The position numbers and the translations under genes are program-made. From CAVXFS01 sp963761115 (GTDB lineage Bacteria > Pseudomonadota > Gammaproteobacteria > Burkholderiales > Gallionellaceae): DNA of 64,000 bases. The stretch spans positions 186,001 through 250,000 of the forward strand of contig CAVXFS010000003.1 in NCBI GenBank assembly GCA_963761115.1. The letters are read 5' to 3'. The notes beneath the pieces are model-generated. The model searched no databases and had not been told where the DNA came from. It was given only the letters and a program-made list of their open reading frames with translations. Of the stretch, positions 25,959 to 35,246 are shown in pieces; within the stretch, counting starts at the first letter, position 1, and each line of letters opens with the position of its first letter.

Positions 25959-27259
25959 GAGTGGCGCATCAATTCTTCGATCCCCGTCACCGATTTTGGC
26001 GCGGCCTCAGTCAACACTTCGCAACCTTGTGCGGTGATGGCCACGTTGTCTTCGATGCGGATGCCGATGTTCCACAAGGCTTGCGGCACGTCGTCCGCCG
26101 CCCGTATGTAGCAACCCGGTTCCACGGTGAAGACCATCCCGGGTTGCAGCGCGCGCCACTCACCTTCAACCTTGTATGTGCCGACATCATGCACGTCCCT
26201 GCCCAGCCAGTGTCCGGTGCGGTGCATGTAGTAGCGCTTGTAACTCTCGCTTTCCAGCACGACGTCCACACTGCCTTCGCACAGCTTGAGGTCGATCAGT
26301 CCTTGCGCGATCACCCGCAATGCGGCGTCGTGGGGATCGTTCCAGTGCTTGCCGGGACGGGCGACAGCAATGGCGGCGGCCTGTGCGGCCAGCACCATCT
26401 CGTAGACGTCTTTCTGCGCAGCGCTGAATCTGCCATTGACCGGGAAGGTGCGTGTGATATCGGCGGCATAGCCATCCAGTTCGCAGGCCGCATCGATCAG
26501 CAACAGGTCACCGTCCTTGAGTTTTGCATCATTGCTGATGTAATGCAGCACACAGGCACGCTCGCCGCCGGCAACGATGGAGGTATAGGCGGGCGACTGG
26601 GCGCCGCTTTTGCGGAATTCATGCAGCAGTTCAGCTTCCACCTCGTATTCCATCATGCCGGGGCGGGTGGCGCGCATGGCACGGATGTGCGCGGCGCTGG
26701 AAATGGCCGCTGCACGGCGCATGGTGGCGAGTTCGTCGGCATCCTTGAACAGGCGCATCTCATCCAGCAATACCCTGATATCGTGGATCTCGTCCGGCGC
26801 AGTTACGCCGCTGCGGACTTTTTCCTGTACGCGGGCACGCAGGCCAAGCAAGTGTGCATCCCATGCTGCATCATGACCTAGTGGCTGGAAAAGCGCAGGC
26901 TGATTTGCCATCAGTTCGATCAGCTTGTCGTCCAGTTGCGCGATGGGATAGGTCGCATCGAAGCCGAACGCTTCCTTCGCAGCTTCCGGGCCATAGCGGT
27001 AGCCATCCCAGATCTCGCGCTCCAGATTCTTTTCGCGGCAGAACAGGATGGCTTGCGGCGCATCGCCCGCGATCAGCACCAGCACGGCCTCCGGTTCCCC
27101 GAAGCCGGTCAGGTAATGGAAATGGCTGTCGAAGCGGAAGGGATAGTGCGCGTCGCCGTTGCGCAATGTTTCCGGCGCGGTCGGGATGACGGCGATGCCG
27201 CGCTGCATCTTCTGCATCAAGTGGCCGCGGCGTGCGGCATGGATAGCGTGATCAATCAT
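25955..27259 (-). CDS. pepP: Xaa-Pro aminopeptidase
   Basis: PepP removes N-terminal residues before proline with a two-metal centre. Ligand segments in order are DAACELDGYAADITRTF, HRTGHWLGRDVHD, VFTVEPGCYI and GIRIEDN, giving the expected Asp-Asp-His-Glu-Glu set. The 434-residue length is typical. I chose the ATG that overlaps the end of murU by eight bases; the longer in-frame extension falls entirely inside murU. Third gene of the amgK-murU-pepP-ubiH operon. Confidence 0.93.
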   Translation of the reverse strand: MIDHAIHAARRGHLMQKMQRGIAVIPTAPETLRNGDAHYPFRFDSHFHYLTGFGEPEAVLVLIAGDAPQAILFCREKNLEREIWDGYRYGPEAAKEAFGFDATYPIAQLDDKLIELMANQPALFQPLGHDAAWDAHLLGLRARVQEKVRSGVTAPDEIHDIRVLLDEMRLFKDADELATMRRAAAISSAAHIRAMRATRPGMMEYEVEAELLHEFRKSGAQSPAYTSIVAGGERACVLHYISNDAKLKDGDLLLIDAACELDGYAADITRTFPVNGRFSAAQKDVYEMVLAAQAAAIAVARPGKHWNDPHDAALRVIAQGLIDLKLCEGSVDVVLESESYKRYYMHRTGHWLGRDVHDVGTYKVEGEWRALQPGMVFTVEPGCYIRAADDVPQALWNIGIRIEDNVAITAQGCEVLTEAAPKSVTGIEELMRHS

Positions 27260-27977
27260 GGGTGGTATTCTGCGACGCGCACAGGCCGTTGTCGAGTTCT
27301 TGCAGACGTTGCGGTGTGCCGACATCCGTCCAGTGACCGGTATGATGCTCACCGCTTACCCTGCCCTGTGCGATCTGTTCGACCAGCAAGGGGGCGAGCG
27401 GCGCCCTGGTTCCGCGCGTAATGTGCGCGAACAGCGCGGGCTGATAGATGCCGATGCCGCTGAAGGTGAGCTTTGAGTCGTTAGTCGTTAGTCGCTGGTC
27501 GTTAGCTGGCAGGAGACGTCCGTCCAGTAAATGAAAATCGCCGCTCGAGTGGTAGGCGGGATTGCTGACCAATACGAGGTGAGCCGCATCTCCATTGGCC
27601 TGGAGCGCTGCAGCAAGTGCGGGCAGTTTCTCGAAATCGTAGTCGCACCAGATGTCGCCGTTGATCACAGCAAACGGCTCATTTCCCAGCAGATGCAAGG
27701 CGTTGACTATGCCCCCGGCAGTTTCCAGAGCAGCTGGCCGTTCCGGCGAGTAGCGAATGGCGGCGCCATAGCGGCTGCCATCGCCCAATGCGTCTTCGAT
27801 CTGCGCACCCAGATGCGCGTGGTTGATGACCAGGTCAGTGATGCCTGCGCCAACAAGATGATCGATGTGCCACTCGATCAGCGGTTTGCCGCCGACTACC
27901 AGCAGGGGTTTGGGGGTGTGGTCGGTGAGCGGTCGCATTCTTTCACCGCGACCTGCGGCCAGGATCATGGCTTTCAT
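27252..27977 (-). CDS. murU: N-acetylmuramate-1-phosphate uridylyltransferase MurU
   Basis: MurU makes UDP-MurNAc from MurNAc-1-phosphate in peptidoglycan recycling, bypassing the fosfomycin-sensitive route. The N-terminus MKAMILAAGRGERMRPLT is the nucleotidyltransferase signature; PKPLL, NGDIWCDYDF and WTDVGTP follow. The 241-residue protein pairs with amgK just upstream. A four-unit heptamer DNA repeat encodes part of the segment before LTFSGIG, where the protein seems a few residues longer than usual. The ATG 29 bases before the amgK stop was chosen. Confidence 0.88.
   Translation of the reverse strand: MKAMILAAGRGERMRPLTDHTPKPLLVVGGKPLIEWHIDHLVGAGITDLVINHAHLGAQIEDALGDGSRYGAAIRYSPERPAALETAGGIVNALHLLGNEPFAVINGDIWCDYDFEKLPALAAALQANGDAAHLVLVSNPAYHSSGDFHLLDGRLLPANDQRLTTNDSKLTFSGIGIYQPALFAHITRGTRAPLAPLLVEQIAQGRVSGEHHTGHWTDVGTPQRLQELDNGLCASQNTTHD
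27476..27503. repeat. AGTCGTT heptamer repeat (four units) inside murU
   Basis: Units AGTCGTT, AGTCGTT, AGTCGCT and GGTCGTT stand head to tail within the coding region of murU (minus strand). Seven bases is not a multiple of three, so loss or gain of one unit would shift the reading frame; the present copy number keeps the frame open. Confidence 0.85.
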
Positions 27978-28005
27978 TTTGATATGGCGCAGCGTGGCAG
28001 CCGGG

Positions 28006-29001
28006 TCAAAATGTGTACCCCACCTGTGCATCGCGCGGCTCCAGTTCATCCAGCAGATAGAGCAACGGCTTGAGTTCGATATAGCGTGTGCAGGCACGGC
28101 GCAGGTAGTCCATCACCAGTGGCATGTCTTTCAGGTAGCCTTCCTTGCCGTCGCGGTGATACAGGCGGGCGAAGATACCGAGCACCTTGATATGGCGCTG
28201 TGCGCCCATCCATTCGTAGTCACGATAAAAATCGCCGAAATCAGCATGCACCGGCAAGCCCGACTTGCGCGCTTTTTCCCAGTAACGGATCAGCCAGTCC
28301 ATCACCTGTGCTTCTTCCCAATGGATATAGGCGTCCTTGAACAGCGAGGCGAGGTCGTAGGTGATCGGGCCGTATACCGCGTCCTGGAAATCGAGTATGC
28401 CGGGATTAGGTTTGCTTAGCATCAGATTTCTGGAATGGTAGTCCCGATGCACGAACACACGGGGTTGGGACAGGTTGTTGTCGAGTATGCGCCGGAACAC
28501 GGTTTCCAGCGTGGTCTGTTGTCGCTCGCTCAGTTCGAGGCCAAGATGCCTGGCGATATACCAATCTGGAAACAGGTTCATCTCGCGCCGCAACAGTGCT
28601 TCATCATAAGGCGGCAGCTCGTGCTCCCGGCTGGCAAGCTGGATGCGAATCAGTGCGTCGGCGGCGGCGGCGTACAGCTGCGGCGCAGTTTCCGTATTCA
28701 AGGCCTCCAGGTAGGTAGTGTTACCAAGATCCGACAACAGCAGGAAACCCTGTATCAGGTCCTGTGCATAAACATGCGGCACATGAGTTCCGGCGTCCTC
28801 GAACAGCTTGGCGACATGGAGGAATGGGCGGCAATCTTCATGCTGCGTGGGGGCATCCATCACGATTCGAGTCTGTCCATCCGCAAAGGCAACGCGGAAG
28901 TAGCGGCGAAAACTGGCATCTGCAGATGCCGGGCTGAGGCTGAACCGGCTGTCTGGATACAGGTTGTGAAGCCAGTCGCTTAATTGTTGCTCGCGTCTCA
29001 T
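28006..29001 (-). CDS. amgK: N-acetylmuramate/N-acetylglucosamine kinase AmgK
   Basis: AmgK phosphorylates MurNAc (and GlcNAc) at the anomeric position, feeding MurU. The 331-residue protein belongs to the aminoglycoside phosphotransferase fold: the catalytic loop is HRDYHSRNLM and the metal-binding Asp is in GILDFQDAVYG. Pairing with murU makes the specific assignment likely. It is the first gene of a minus-strand operon and diverges from lptD across 72 bases that must hold both promoters. Confidence 0.87.
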   Translation of the reverse strand: MRREQQLSDWLHNLYPDSRFSLSPASADASFRRYFRVAFADGQTRIVMDAPTQHEDCRPFLHVAKLFEDAGTHVPHVYAQDLIQGFLLLSDLGNTTYLEALNTETAPQLYAAAADALIRIQLASREHELPPYDEALLRREMNLFPDWYIARHLGLELSERQQTTLETVFRRILDNNLSQPRVFVHRDYHSRNLMLSKPNPGILDFQDAVYGPITYDLASLFKDAYIHWEEAQVMDWLIRYWEKARKSGLPVHADFGDFYRDYEWMGAQRHIKVLGIFARLYHRDGKEGYLKDMPLVMDYLRRACTRYIELKPLLYLLDELEPRDAQVGYTF

Positions 29002-29073
29002 GTGCAGGGGGTTTGGATTGCTTTAATATTGAATGTGTGCGATTTTAGCACCTTAATTTGCTCGTCCCGCATC

Positions 29074-31281
29074 ATGCGCATTGGCCTTATTTCCTTTGCT
29101 TTTCTGGTGTTTTTTTTTATCGTTCCGGCAACCTTTGCCGCGGACGGTGTGTTGCTGCTCAGGCTGGATCGGAGCCTCTCGAAAATTGAAGGTACTCATG
29201 AAGAAACGCCGACCTTTATTTCCGCCAGCCAAATCACAGGAAATGAAGGTGAGCAGATCGAAGGCAGCGGCGCAGTCGAATTGCGAAAACGCGGAATGTC
29301 CATTTATGCCGATCGCATGCAGTATCAAGTGCGCGACAAAGAGCTCCGGGCCGATGGTGCAGTACGCATCGAGCAGGATAACAACGTTATGCAAGGACCG
29401 CATCTTAAACTCAACCTTGAAACCAGCATCGGTGTAATGACCAAGCCGGTATTCTGGCTGGGGGACAACCATGCGCGCGGGAAAGCCGACGAGTTGCGCC
29501 TGAACGGCAGGACAAATTTTTCATTGAGCGATGTGACCTATACCACTTGCCCAGAGGATCAGGATGATTGGTTGCTGAAAATGGGCAGCCTGGAGATCGA
29601 CAATGGCAACCATATAGGCGTGGCAAAAAATGCCCGCGTGGAATTCATGAGAGTGCCCATCCTGTATACGCCCTGGATGGACTTTGCGCTTGGCGGGCAG
29701 CGCAAGTCCGGCTTTCTCGGGCCGGTTTTTGGCAGCACCGGCCAGGGAGGAACCGATCTGACATTGCCTTTCTATTGGAATATCGCACCTGACCGTGACG
29801 CTACATTCTCGCCGCGCATCATTGCCAAGCGCGGCGTCATGTTGAATAACGAGTTTCGTTTCCTGGGGCCAGACTATTCCGGGCAAGCAGACCTGGATGT
29901 ACTTCCAGGCGATCATTTAGCCAATCGAACCCGTTCCCGTTTCGCCCTGACTGAAAACCATAATTTTGGCCTTGGGTTTGTCGGGTCGTTAAACCTCAAC
30001 AAGGTTTCCGATGATGCCTATTTTCGCGATTTGACCAATTCGGTCAACGGCACATCGCAAACCATCCTGCCCCGCGAGGGCGTTTTATCCTATACAAATG
30101 GATGGTGGAATGCATCCGCCCGCGTCCAGAGTTTCCAGACCCTGCAGGATCCGGCGGCGCCGGTTGTTGTTCCCTACAACATGTTGCCGCAACTCAGTGT
30201 CGGCGCGCAACGAACTATGGGCAAGTCTGAAGTCAGGTTCTCCGGAGAGTATGTCGATTTTGCGCATTCGACCCTGGTGAGCGGGCGTCGTCTGGTGTTG
30301 TATCCCAATGCGAGTTATTCCCTCATTTCCGAGCCGGCGTTTTACCTGACGCCCAAGATCGGCTTGCATAGTACTTACTATATGATGGGCAGAAATAATT
30401 CCGCTTCCATGCCTGATCGATCAAGGATATTGCCTATCTTCAGCATGGACGGCGGGATGACGCTTGAACGGGAGTTGAATTTTGGCGGTAGCAGCTTTGT
30501 GCAAACGCTTGAGCCAAGAGCATTCTATGTGTATATCCCATACCGTGATCAAAGTATGCTGCCAAATTTCGATTCGGCCCAGGCCGATTTCAATTTTGCC
30601 CAGATTTTTACCGAAAATCGTTTTTTCGGCAGCGACAGAATTGGCGATGCGAATCAATTGACGCTGGCGCTAACTTCGCGCTTGCTCGACAAGGATAGCG
30701 GTGCAGAAAGGCTGCGGGTAGCGATTGGACAGCGTTTCAGCGCAACCACGCCACAGGTAAATCTGGTTGCACCTTCGGCTACGACCAACAAATCGGACAT
30801 CCTGTTGATGGCGTCGGGGGAGGTAACGAAATCCTGGTCCCTGGATAGCTCGTTCCAATATAATCCCAGCCAGTCTCAAATCGTCCAATTCAATGCAAGC
30901 ACAAGCTTCAGGCCGGAAAGCGGGAAAGTGCTCAACCTGGGCTATAGATTTACGCGCAACACCCTGCGCCAAATAGAGGTTTCGTCCCAATGGCCGTTGC
31001 TCAGGCATTGGCAAGGGGTGGCACAAATGAATTATTCCCTGCAGGACGGTCGTATTCTGGAGGCGCTGGGCGGGCTTGAGTATAATCTGGATTGCTGGGC
31101 AGTCAGGATGGTGGTGCAACGTTTTGTTACTGCAACGCAACAGAATTCCACCGGAATTTTTGTGCAACTGGAACTGAATGGTCTGGTGATGCTTGGCTCG
31201 GACCCGCTTGACTTGCTGGGATTGAGCATCCCCGGCTATACCAAGCAGAATGACCCGAATTTGAAAAGTCCAATGCATTAG
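29074..31281 (+). CDS. lptD: LPS-assembly outer-membrane protein LptD
   Basis: LptD with LptE inserts lipopolysaccharide into the outer leaflet. A signal peptide (residues 1-22, ending FAA) is followed by an OstA/LptA-like jellyroll, and then a large beta-barrel. The 735-residue length is normal. Only two cysteines remain, in TTCPEDQDD and LDCWAVRM, instead of the four of E. coli, so a single disulfide between the N-terminal domain and the barrel is expected. The ATG giving a proper signal peptide was chosen over an upstream in-frame start that would overlap amgK. Confidence 0.93.
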   Translation: MRIGLISFAFLVFFFIVPATFAADGVLLLRLDRSLSKIEGTHEETPTFISASQITGNEGEQIEGSGAVELRKRGMSIYADRMQYQVRDKELRADGAVRIEQDNNVMQGPHLKLNLETSIGVMTKPVFWLGDNHARGKADELRLNGRTNFSLSDVTYTTCPEDQDDWLLKMGSLEIDNGNHIGVAKNARVEFMRVPILYTPWMDFALGGQRKSGFLGPVFGSTGQGGTDLTLPFYWNIAPDRDATFSPRIIAKRGVMLNNEFRFLGPDYSGQADLDVLPGDHLANRTRSRFALTENHNFGLGFVGSLNLNKVSDDAYFRDLTNSVNGTSQTILPREGVLSYTNGWWNASARVQSFQTLQDPAAPVVVPYNMLPQLSVGAQRTMGKSEVRFSGEYVDFAHSTLVSGRRLVLYPNASYSLISEPAFYLTPKIGLHSTYYMMGRNNSASMPDRSRILPIFSMDGGMTLERELNFGGSSFVQTLEPRAFYVYIPYRDQSMLPNFDSAQADFNFAQIFTENRFFGSDRIGDANQLTLALTSRLLDKDSGAERLRVAIGQRFSATTPQVNLVAPSATTNKSDILLMASGEVTKSWSLDSSFQYNPSQSQIVQFNASTSFRPESGKVLNLGYRFTRNTLRQIEVSSQWPLLRHWQGVAQMNYSLQDGRILEALGGLEYNLDCWAVRMVVQRFVTATQQNSTGIFVQLELNGLVMLGSDPLDLLGLSIPGYTKQNDPNLKSPMH

Positions 31282-31366
31282 TTGCATTGATATTGGCGCA
31301 CAACAACCCATATAGCCACAATTGCCAAGAGCGGATCAATAGCAATTTACTGGCAGGAAAATAGTG

Positions 31367-32719
31367 ATGAATATAATAAATTTGAAATGGCTTCAAAAAT
31401 CAATTCTGGCGCTGCTACTCTGGATAATTTGTGTACCCGGCATTTTTGCTGCTGACAATTCGCAAACTGACAAGCTGCAGCAAGTGGAACCGATCGACAA
31501 AATCATTGCGGTCGTTAACGACGATGTAATTACCCGCCATGAACTGGATGACAAAATTGATGTTGTAGTCAAGCAACTCAAAAAGCAGGGCACTCCGTTA
31601 CCTGCCCGTGAAGCGCTTGAAAAGCAGATTCTGGAACGCATGATCATGGATGTGCTGCAGCTGCAATTTGCCGAAGAAACGGGAGTACGCGTAGACGATA
31701 CGCAACTGGATAAAACCATGCAGCGTATCGCGAAGGATAACAATATTTCTTCCGTTTCCGATTTTCGCGCGAAATTGGAACAGGAAGGCGTGGATTTCAA
31801 GAAATTCAGGGAGGAAATCCGCAAGGAGATTATTTTTTCCCGCTTGCGGGACAGGGAAGTCGACAGCAAAATCGTGATCAGTGAAAATGAGATCAACAAT
31901 TATCTTGCTTCTCAGGCCAAGCAACCAGGCAAGAATGAAGAGTATCAATTGGCGCATATTCTGGTGCTGGTTCCGGAACAGGCGAGTGCCGATAAAATTC
32001 AGGCCAGCCGGGAGCGGGCAGAGCAAGCCCTTGCCCAATTGCATGGTGGAGCAGATTTCGCGCAAGTAGCTGCGGGGTTTTCCGATGCCAAGGATGCAAT
32101 GCAGGGTGGAGAGCTTGGCTGGAGGCCCACAGACAGAATTCCTTCGCTGTTCCTTGACGAGCTGCAAAAAATGCAACCAGGAGACGTTAGTCCGGTACTT
32201 CGCAGCCCGAACGGGTTCCACATCATCAAATTGGTAAATAAGCGCAGCCAGGATGGGCCGGTTGTGGTTACCCAGACCCATGTGCGCCACATTCTCATTA
32301 AAACCAGTGATGCAGTTCCCGAGGTCGAGGCGAAGAACCGCCTGCTGGAAATCAAGAAACGTATAGATTCAGGCGAGGATTTTGCTGCGTTGGCCAAACG
32401 TTATTCCGAGGATGGCAGCGCCTCGCAAGGGGGCGATCTGGGGTGGATCTCGCCGGGCGATACGGTGCCGGAATTCGAGAAGGCGATGGATGAGCTGAAG
32501 GATGGACAAATCAGCGATCCCGTGCAAACTGGATTTGGCTGGCATTTGATCCAGGTACTGGAACGCCGCAATGCCGATGTCAGCGATGAACAGAAAAAGC
32601 AGCAGGCACGTGCGGCGATCCATGCCTTCAAGTCAGATGAGGCATATCAGGATTGGCTGCGGCAATTGCGGGATCGCGCTTACATCGAATACCGGAAGGA
32701 CGATAAGGGTTCCTCCTGA
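31367..32719 (+). CDS. surA: periplasmic chaperone/peptidyl-prolyl isomerase SurA
   Basis: SurA chaperones outer-membrane proteins, including LptD, through the periplasm. A signal peptide (LALLLWIICVPGIFA) is followed by the N-terminal chaperone region and two parvulin domains, near residues 175-275 and 285-385, each ending in the GFHIIKL or GWHLIQV signature. A GTG one codon upstream of the chosen ATG is an equal alternative; AGGA lies 8 bases before it. Gene order lptD-surA-pdxA-rsmA is conserved in proteobacteria. Confidence 0.93.
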   Translation: MNIINLKWLQKSILALLLWIICVPGIFAADNSQTDKLQQVEPIDKIIAVVNDDVITRHELDDKIDVVVKQLKKQGTPLPAREALEKQILERMIMDVLQLQFAEETGVRVDDTQLDKTMQRIAKDNNISSVSDFRAKLEQEGVDFKKFREEIRKEIIFSRLRDREVDSKIVISENEINNYLASQAKQPGKNEEYQLAHILVLVPEQASADKIQASRERAEQALAQLHGGADFAQVAAGFSDAKDAMQGGELGWRPTDRIPSLFLDELQKMQPGDVSPVLRSPNGFHIIKLVNKRSQDGPVVVTQTHVRHILIKTSDAVPEVEAKNRLLEIKKRIDSGEDFAALAKRYSEDGSASQGGDLGWISPGDTVPEFEKAMDELKDGQISDPVQTGFGWHLIQVLERRNADVSDEQKKQQARAAIHAFKSDEAYQDWLRQLRDRAYIEYRKDDKGSS

Positions 32720-32726
32720 CCAGCTG

Positions 32727-33743
32727 ATGTCGAATCAAGTCTACGCGCTGGCAATAACCTCGGGCGAGCCGGCGGGTATCGGTCCGGATCTGTGTTTGCA
32801 ACTTGCGCAACTTCAGCATGACCTGCCGCTAGTCATTCTGGGCGACAGGATGATGTTGCAACAACGAGCCGAACTTCTCCGGCTCGATGTACAGATGCAT
32901 GATTATGGAATAACAAAAGACTTGCAGTTGGGTCCGGGACACTTGTGTGTGCTGCACCTTCCGCTCGCGCAGGCGGCAGAACCCGGGAAACTGAATCCAG
33001 CGAACAGCCAGTATGTGCTGGACCTGCTGCTGCGGGCGGCTCAAGGCTGCCGGTCCGGCGAATTTGGCGCGATGGTCACGGCGCCCGTGCATAAGGGCAT
33101 TATCAACGATGCCGGGATCCCGTTCACCGGCCATACCGAATTCCTTGCCGGGCTGGCCGATGACCGGCAAGTCGTGATGATGCTGGCAGGCGGCGGGATG
33201 CGCGTGGCGCTGGCTACCACCCATTTACCCCTGAGTGAAGTTGCGCAGGCGATCTCCGCGGAATTGCTGGAGCGGGTGTTGCGTGTCATCCGGGAAGACC
33301 TGATTGCACGCTTCGGTATCGAGCAGCCGCGTATCCTGGTGGCCGGGCTGAATCCGCATGCCGGCGAAGGCGGCCATCTCGGGCGGGAAGAGATCGAGGT
33401 GATCATTCCGGTGCTGGACAAGCTGCGCGCGGAAGGCTTCAATGTCAGTGCGCCGTTGCCTGCTGATACGCTGTTCACGCCGCACCGCCTGGCTCAATGC
33501 GACTGCGTGCTGGCGATGTACCACGACCAGGGCTTGCCGGTGCTGAAGTATGCCAGCTTCGGACATGGCGTCAACGTGACGCTGGGCCTGCCTTTCATCC
33601 GTACCTCGGTGGACCACGGCACGGCGCTGGAACTGGCCGGTACCGGCCGGGCGGATGCAGGCAGCCTGCTCGAGTCGATCAGGATGGCGGCGGAGATGGT
33701 ACGCCACCAACATCTGCAGTGCGCGAACTCGACCGCGCCTTGA
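32727..33743 (+). CDS. pdxA: 4-hydroxythreonine-4-phosphate dehydrogenase
   Basis: PdxA oxidises 4-phosphohydroxy-L-threonine in pyridoxal phosphate synthesis. Family segments are ITSGEPAGIGPD at the N-terminus, TAPVHKGIINDAG, GHTEFLA, and the metal and substrate site region NPHAGEGG and YHDQGLPVLK. The 338-residue length fits. The ATG eight bases after surA was chosen; an earlier in-frame start overlaps surA extensively. Confidence 0.94.
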   Translation: MSNQVYALAITSGEPAGIGPDLCLQLAQLQHDLPLVILGDRMMLQQRAELLRLDVQMHDYGITKDLQLGPGHLCVLHLPLAQAAEPGKLNPANSQYVLDLLLRAAQGCRSGEFGAMVTAPVHKGIINDAGIPFTGHTEFLAGLADDRQVVMMLAGGGMRVALATTHLPLSEVAQAISAELLERVLRVIREDLIARFGIEQPRILVAGLNPHAGEGGHLGREEIEVIIPVLDKLRAEGFNVSAPLPADTLFTPHRLAQCDCVLAMYHDQGLPVLKYASFGHGVNVTLGLPFIRTSVDHGTALELAGTGRADAGSLLESIRMAAEMVRHQHLQCANSTAP

Positions 33744-33803
33744 TCGACAAATAGCGGCGATGTGTCCGCGCACTGCAATACTGCAAATTTTCCTGGTAAT
33801 CCC

Positions 33804-34571
33804 ATGCATATAGCCCGCAAACGTTTTGGCCAGAACTTTCTCGTGGATGAACAGGTCATCGGCGACATCATCCGCGCGATCCGCCCCGAAGCTGCCGACA
33901 ACATGGTGGAGATCGGCCCAGGCCTGGGTGCGCTGACCCGGCCGTTGCTGAAAAAACTGGTTCGTCTGCACGTGGTCGAGATAGACCGCGACATCATTGC
34001 GCGTCTGGAAAGTGATTACCCGAAAGACCAGCTTGTCATCCATGCCGGCGATGCGCTCAAGTTCGACTATTCCGCATTGCCGTCGCCGCTGCGCGTAGTG
34101 GGCAACCTGCCCTACAACATCTCCTCGCCGCTGCTGTTCCACATCGCCGGTTATGCATCACGCATCACCGACATGCACTTCATGCTGCAAAACGAAGTGG
34201 TGGAGCGCATGGTGGCCGAGCCTTCCACGCCGGCATTCGGGCGCTTGTCGGTGATGCTGCAATATCGCTTCTACATGGAGAAATTGCTCGATGTGCCGCC
34301 GCAGTCTTTCCGGCCTTCTCCCAAGGTGGATTCCGCCATCGTGCGCATGATCCCGCTGCCGCTCAGCGAGGTGGTGGTGCGCGATGAAAAACTGTTCGCG
34401 GAAGTGGTTGCCGCCGCGTTCGGGCAACGGCGCAAGACCCTGCGCAACACGCTGCGCGGTCATTTGACGGAAGCGGACCTGGAAAGGCTGGGGATAGACT
34501 CGCAATTGCGTGCGGAGAACCTGGGGGTGGCGGAATTCGCGCGGATCGTGGATTTTCTGGGCGGGAAATGA
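33804..34571 (+). CDS. rsmA: 16S rRNA dimethyladenosine transferase RsmA (KsgA)
   Basis: RsmA dimethylates A1518 and A1519 of 16S rRNA, a late ribosome-assembly checkpoint. The 255-residue protein begins ARKRFGQNFL, carries the SAM motif EIGPGLGALT, the catalytic NLPYNIS motif and the C-terminal FGQRRKTLRNTL segment. The chosen ATG sits just before the family start; the reading frame is open from 33762. Confidence 0.95.
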   Translation: MHIARKRFGQNFLVDEQVIGDIIRAIRPEAADNMVEIGPGLGALTRPLLKKLVRLHVVEIDRDIIARLESDYPKDQLVIHAGDALKFDYSALPSPLRVVGNLPYNISSPLLFHIAGYASRITDMHFMLQNEVVERMVAEPSTPAFGRLSVMLQYRFYMEKLLDVPPQSFRPSPKVDSAIVRMIPLPLSEVVVRDEKLFAEVVAAAFGQRRKTLRNTLRGHLTEADLERLGIDSQLRAENLGVAEFARIVDFLGGK

Positions 34572-34617
34572 TGAATGAATCTGCGCCCAGGGTTTGCCGG
34601 GCAGACCAGGAATAAAA

Positions 34618-35007
34618 TTACCGGGACTTCTTCTGGATCAACTCGATCCGGTATCCGTCCGGGTCTTCGACGAACGCGATCACCGTGCTGCCGTGTTTCA
34701 TCGGCCCGGCCTCGCGCACCACCTTGCCGCCGCGCAGCTTTATCTTTTCACAGGCGGCATACGCATCCTCGACTTCGATCGCGATATGGCCGTAGGCATT
34801 GCCCAGGTCGTATTTTTCCACGTCCCAATTGTGCGTCAGTTCGATGACCGCGCTGCTGGCTTCGTCGTCATAGCCGACGAAGGCCAGGGTGAACTTTCCT
34901 TCCGGATAATCATTGCGGCGCAACAGCTTCATGCCGAGCACTTCGATATAGAAGTCCAGCGACTTTTCCAGGCTGCCTACACGCAGCATGGTGTGCAGGA
35001 TACGCAT
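34618..35007 (-). CDS. gloA: lactoylglutathione lyase (glyoxalase I)
   Basis: Glyoxalase I converts the methylglyoxal-glutathione hemithioacetal to S-lactoylglutathione. The 129-residue protein starts MRILHTMLRVGSLEKS and has the four metal ligands in His5, the Glu of AVIELTHNW, the His of YGHIAIEV and the Glu of RIELIQKK. This ligand set suits the nickel-type bacterial enzyme. Its ATG overlaps the rubredoxin stop by one base (TGATG), so the two are cotranscribed. Confidence 0.94.
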   Translation of the reverse strand: MRILHTMLRVGSLEKSLDFYIEVLGMKLLRRNDYPEGKFTLAFVGYDDEASSAVIELTHNWDVEKYDLGNAYGHIAIEVEDAYAACEKIKLRGGKVVREAGPMKHGSTVIAFVEDPDGYRIELIQKKSR

Positions 35008-35189
35008 CAGATCTCCACCATCTCGAAGTCTTCCTTGCGCGCACCGCATTCCGGACAAGTCCAGTTGATAGGCACGTCTTCCCAGCGCGTGCCGGGAGGA
35101 ATCCCGTCTTCGGGGGAGCCAGTGGCTTCGTTATACAGCCAGCCACAGATCAGGCACATGTAGGTTTTATAGTTTGAAGCCGAGGTCAT
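35007..35189 (-). CDS. rubredoxin
   Basis: A 60-residue rubredoxin with two CxxC loops (Cys12-Cys15 and Cys45-Cys48) for one Fe(SCys)4 centre, and the conserved aromatic and DGIPPGTRWEDVP segments. Rubredoxins pass single electrons in oxidative-stress and alkane or iron metabolism; the partner is unknown. It diverges from thiD across 57 bases, a pairing common in betaproteobacteria. The ATG was chosen over a TTG three codons upstream. Confidence 0.93.
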   Translation of the reverse strand: MTSASNYKTYMCLICGWLYNEATGSPEDGIPPGTRWEDVPINWTCPECGARKEDFEMVEI

Positions 35190-35246
35190 AAGTATCAATA
35201 TCAGTTAAAATCGCACAATTGCATATTCTAGACGAAAGTCTTTTCC

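Noticed and set aside
35190..35246. TPP riboswitch before thiD
   Set aside because: The gap is only 57 bases and lacks the conserved riboswitch core.
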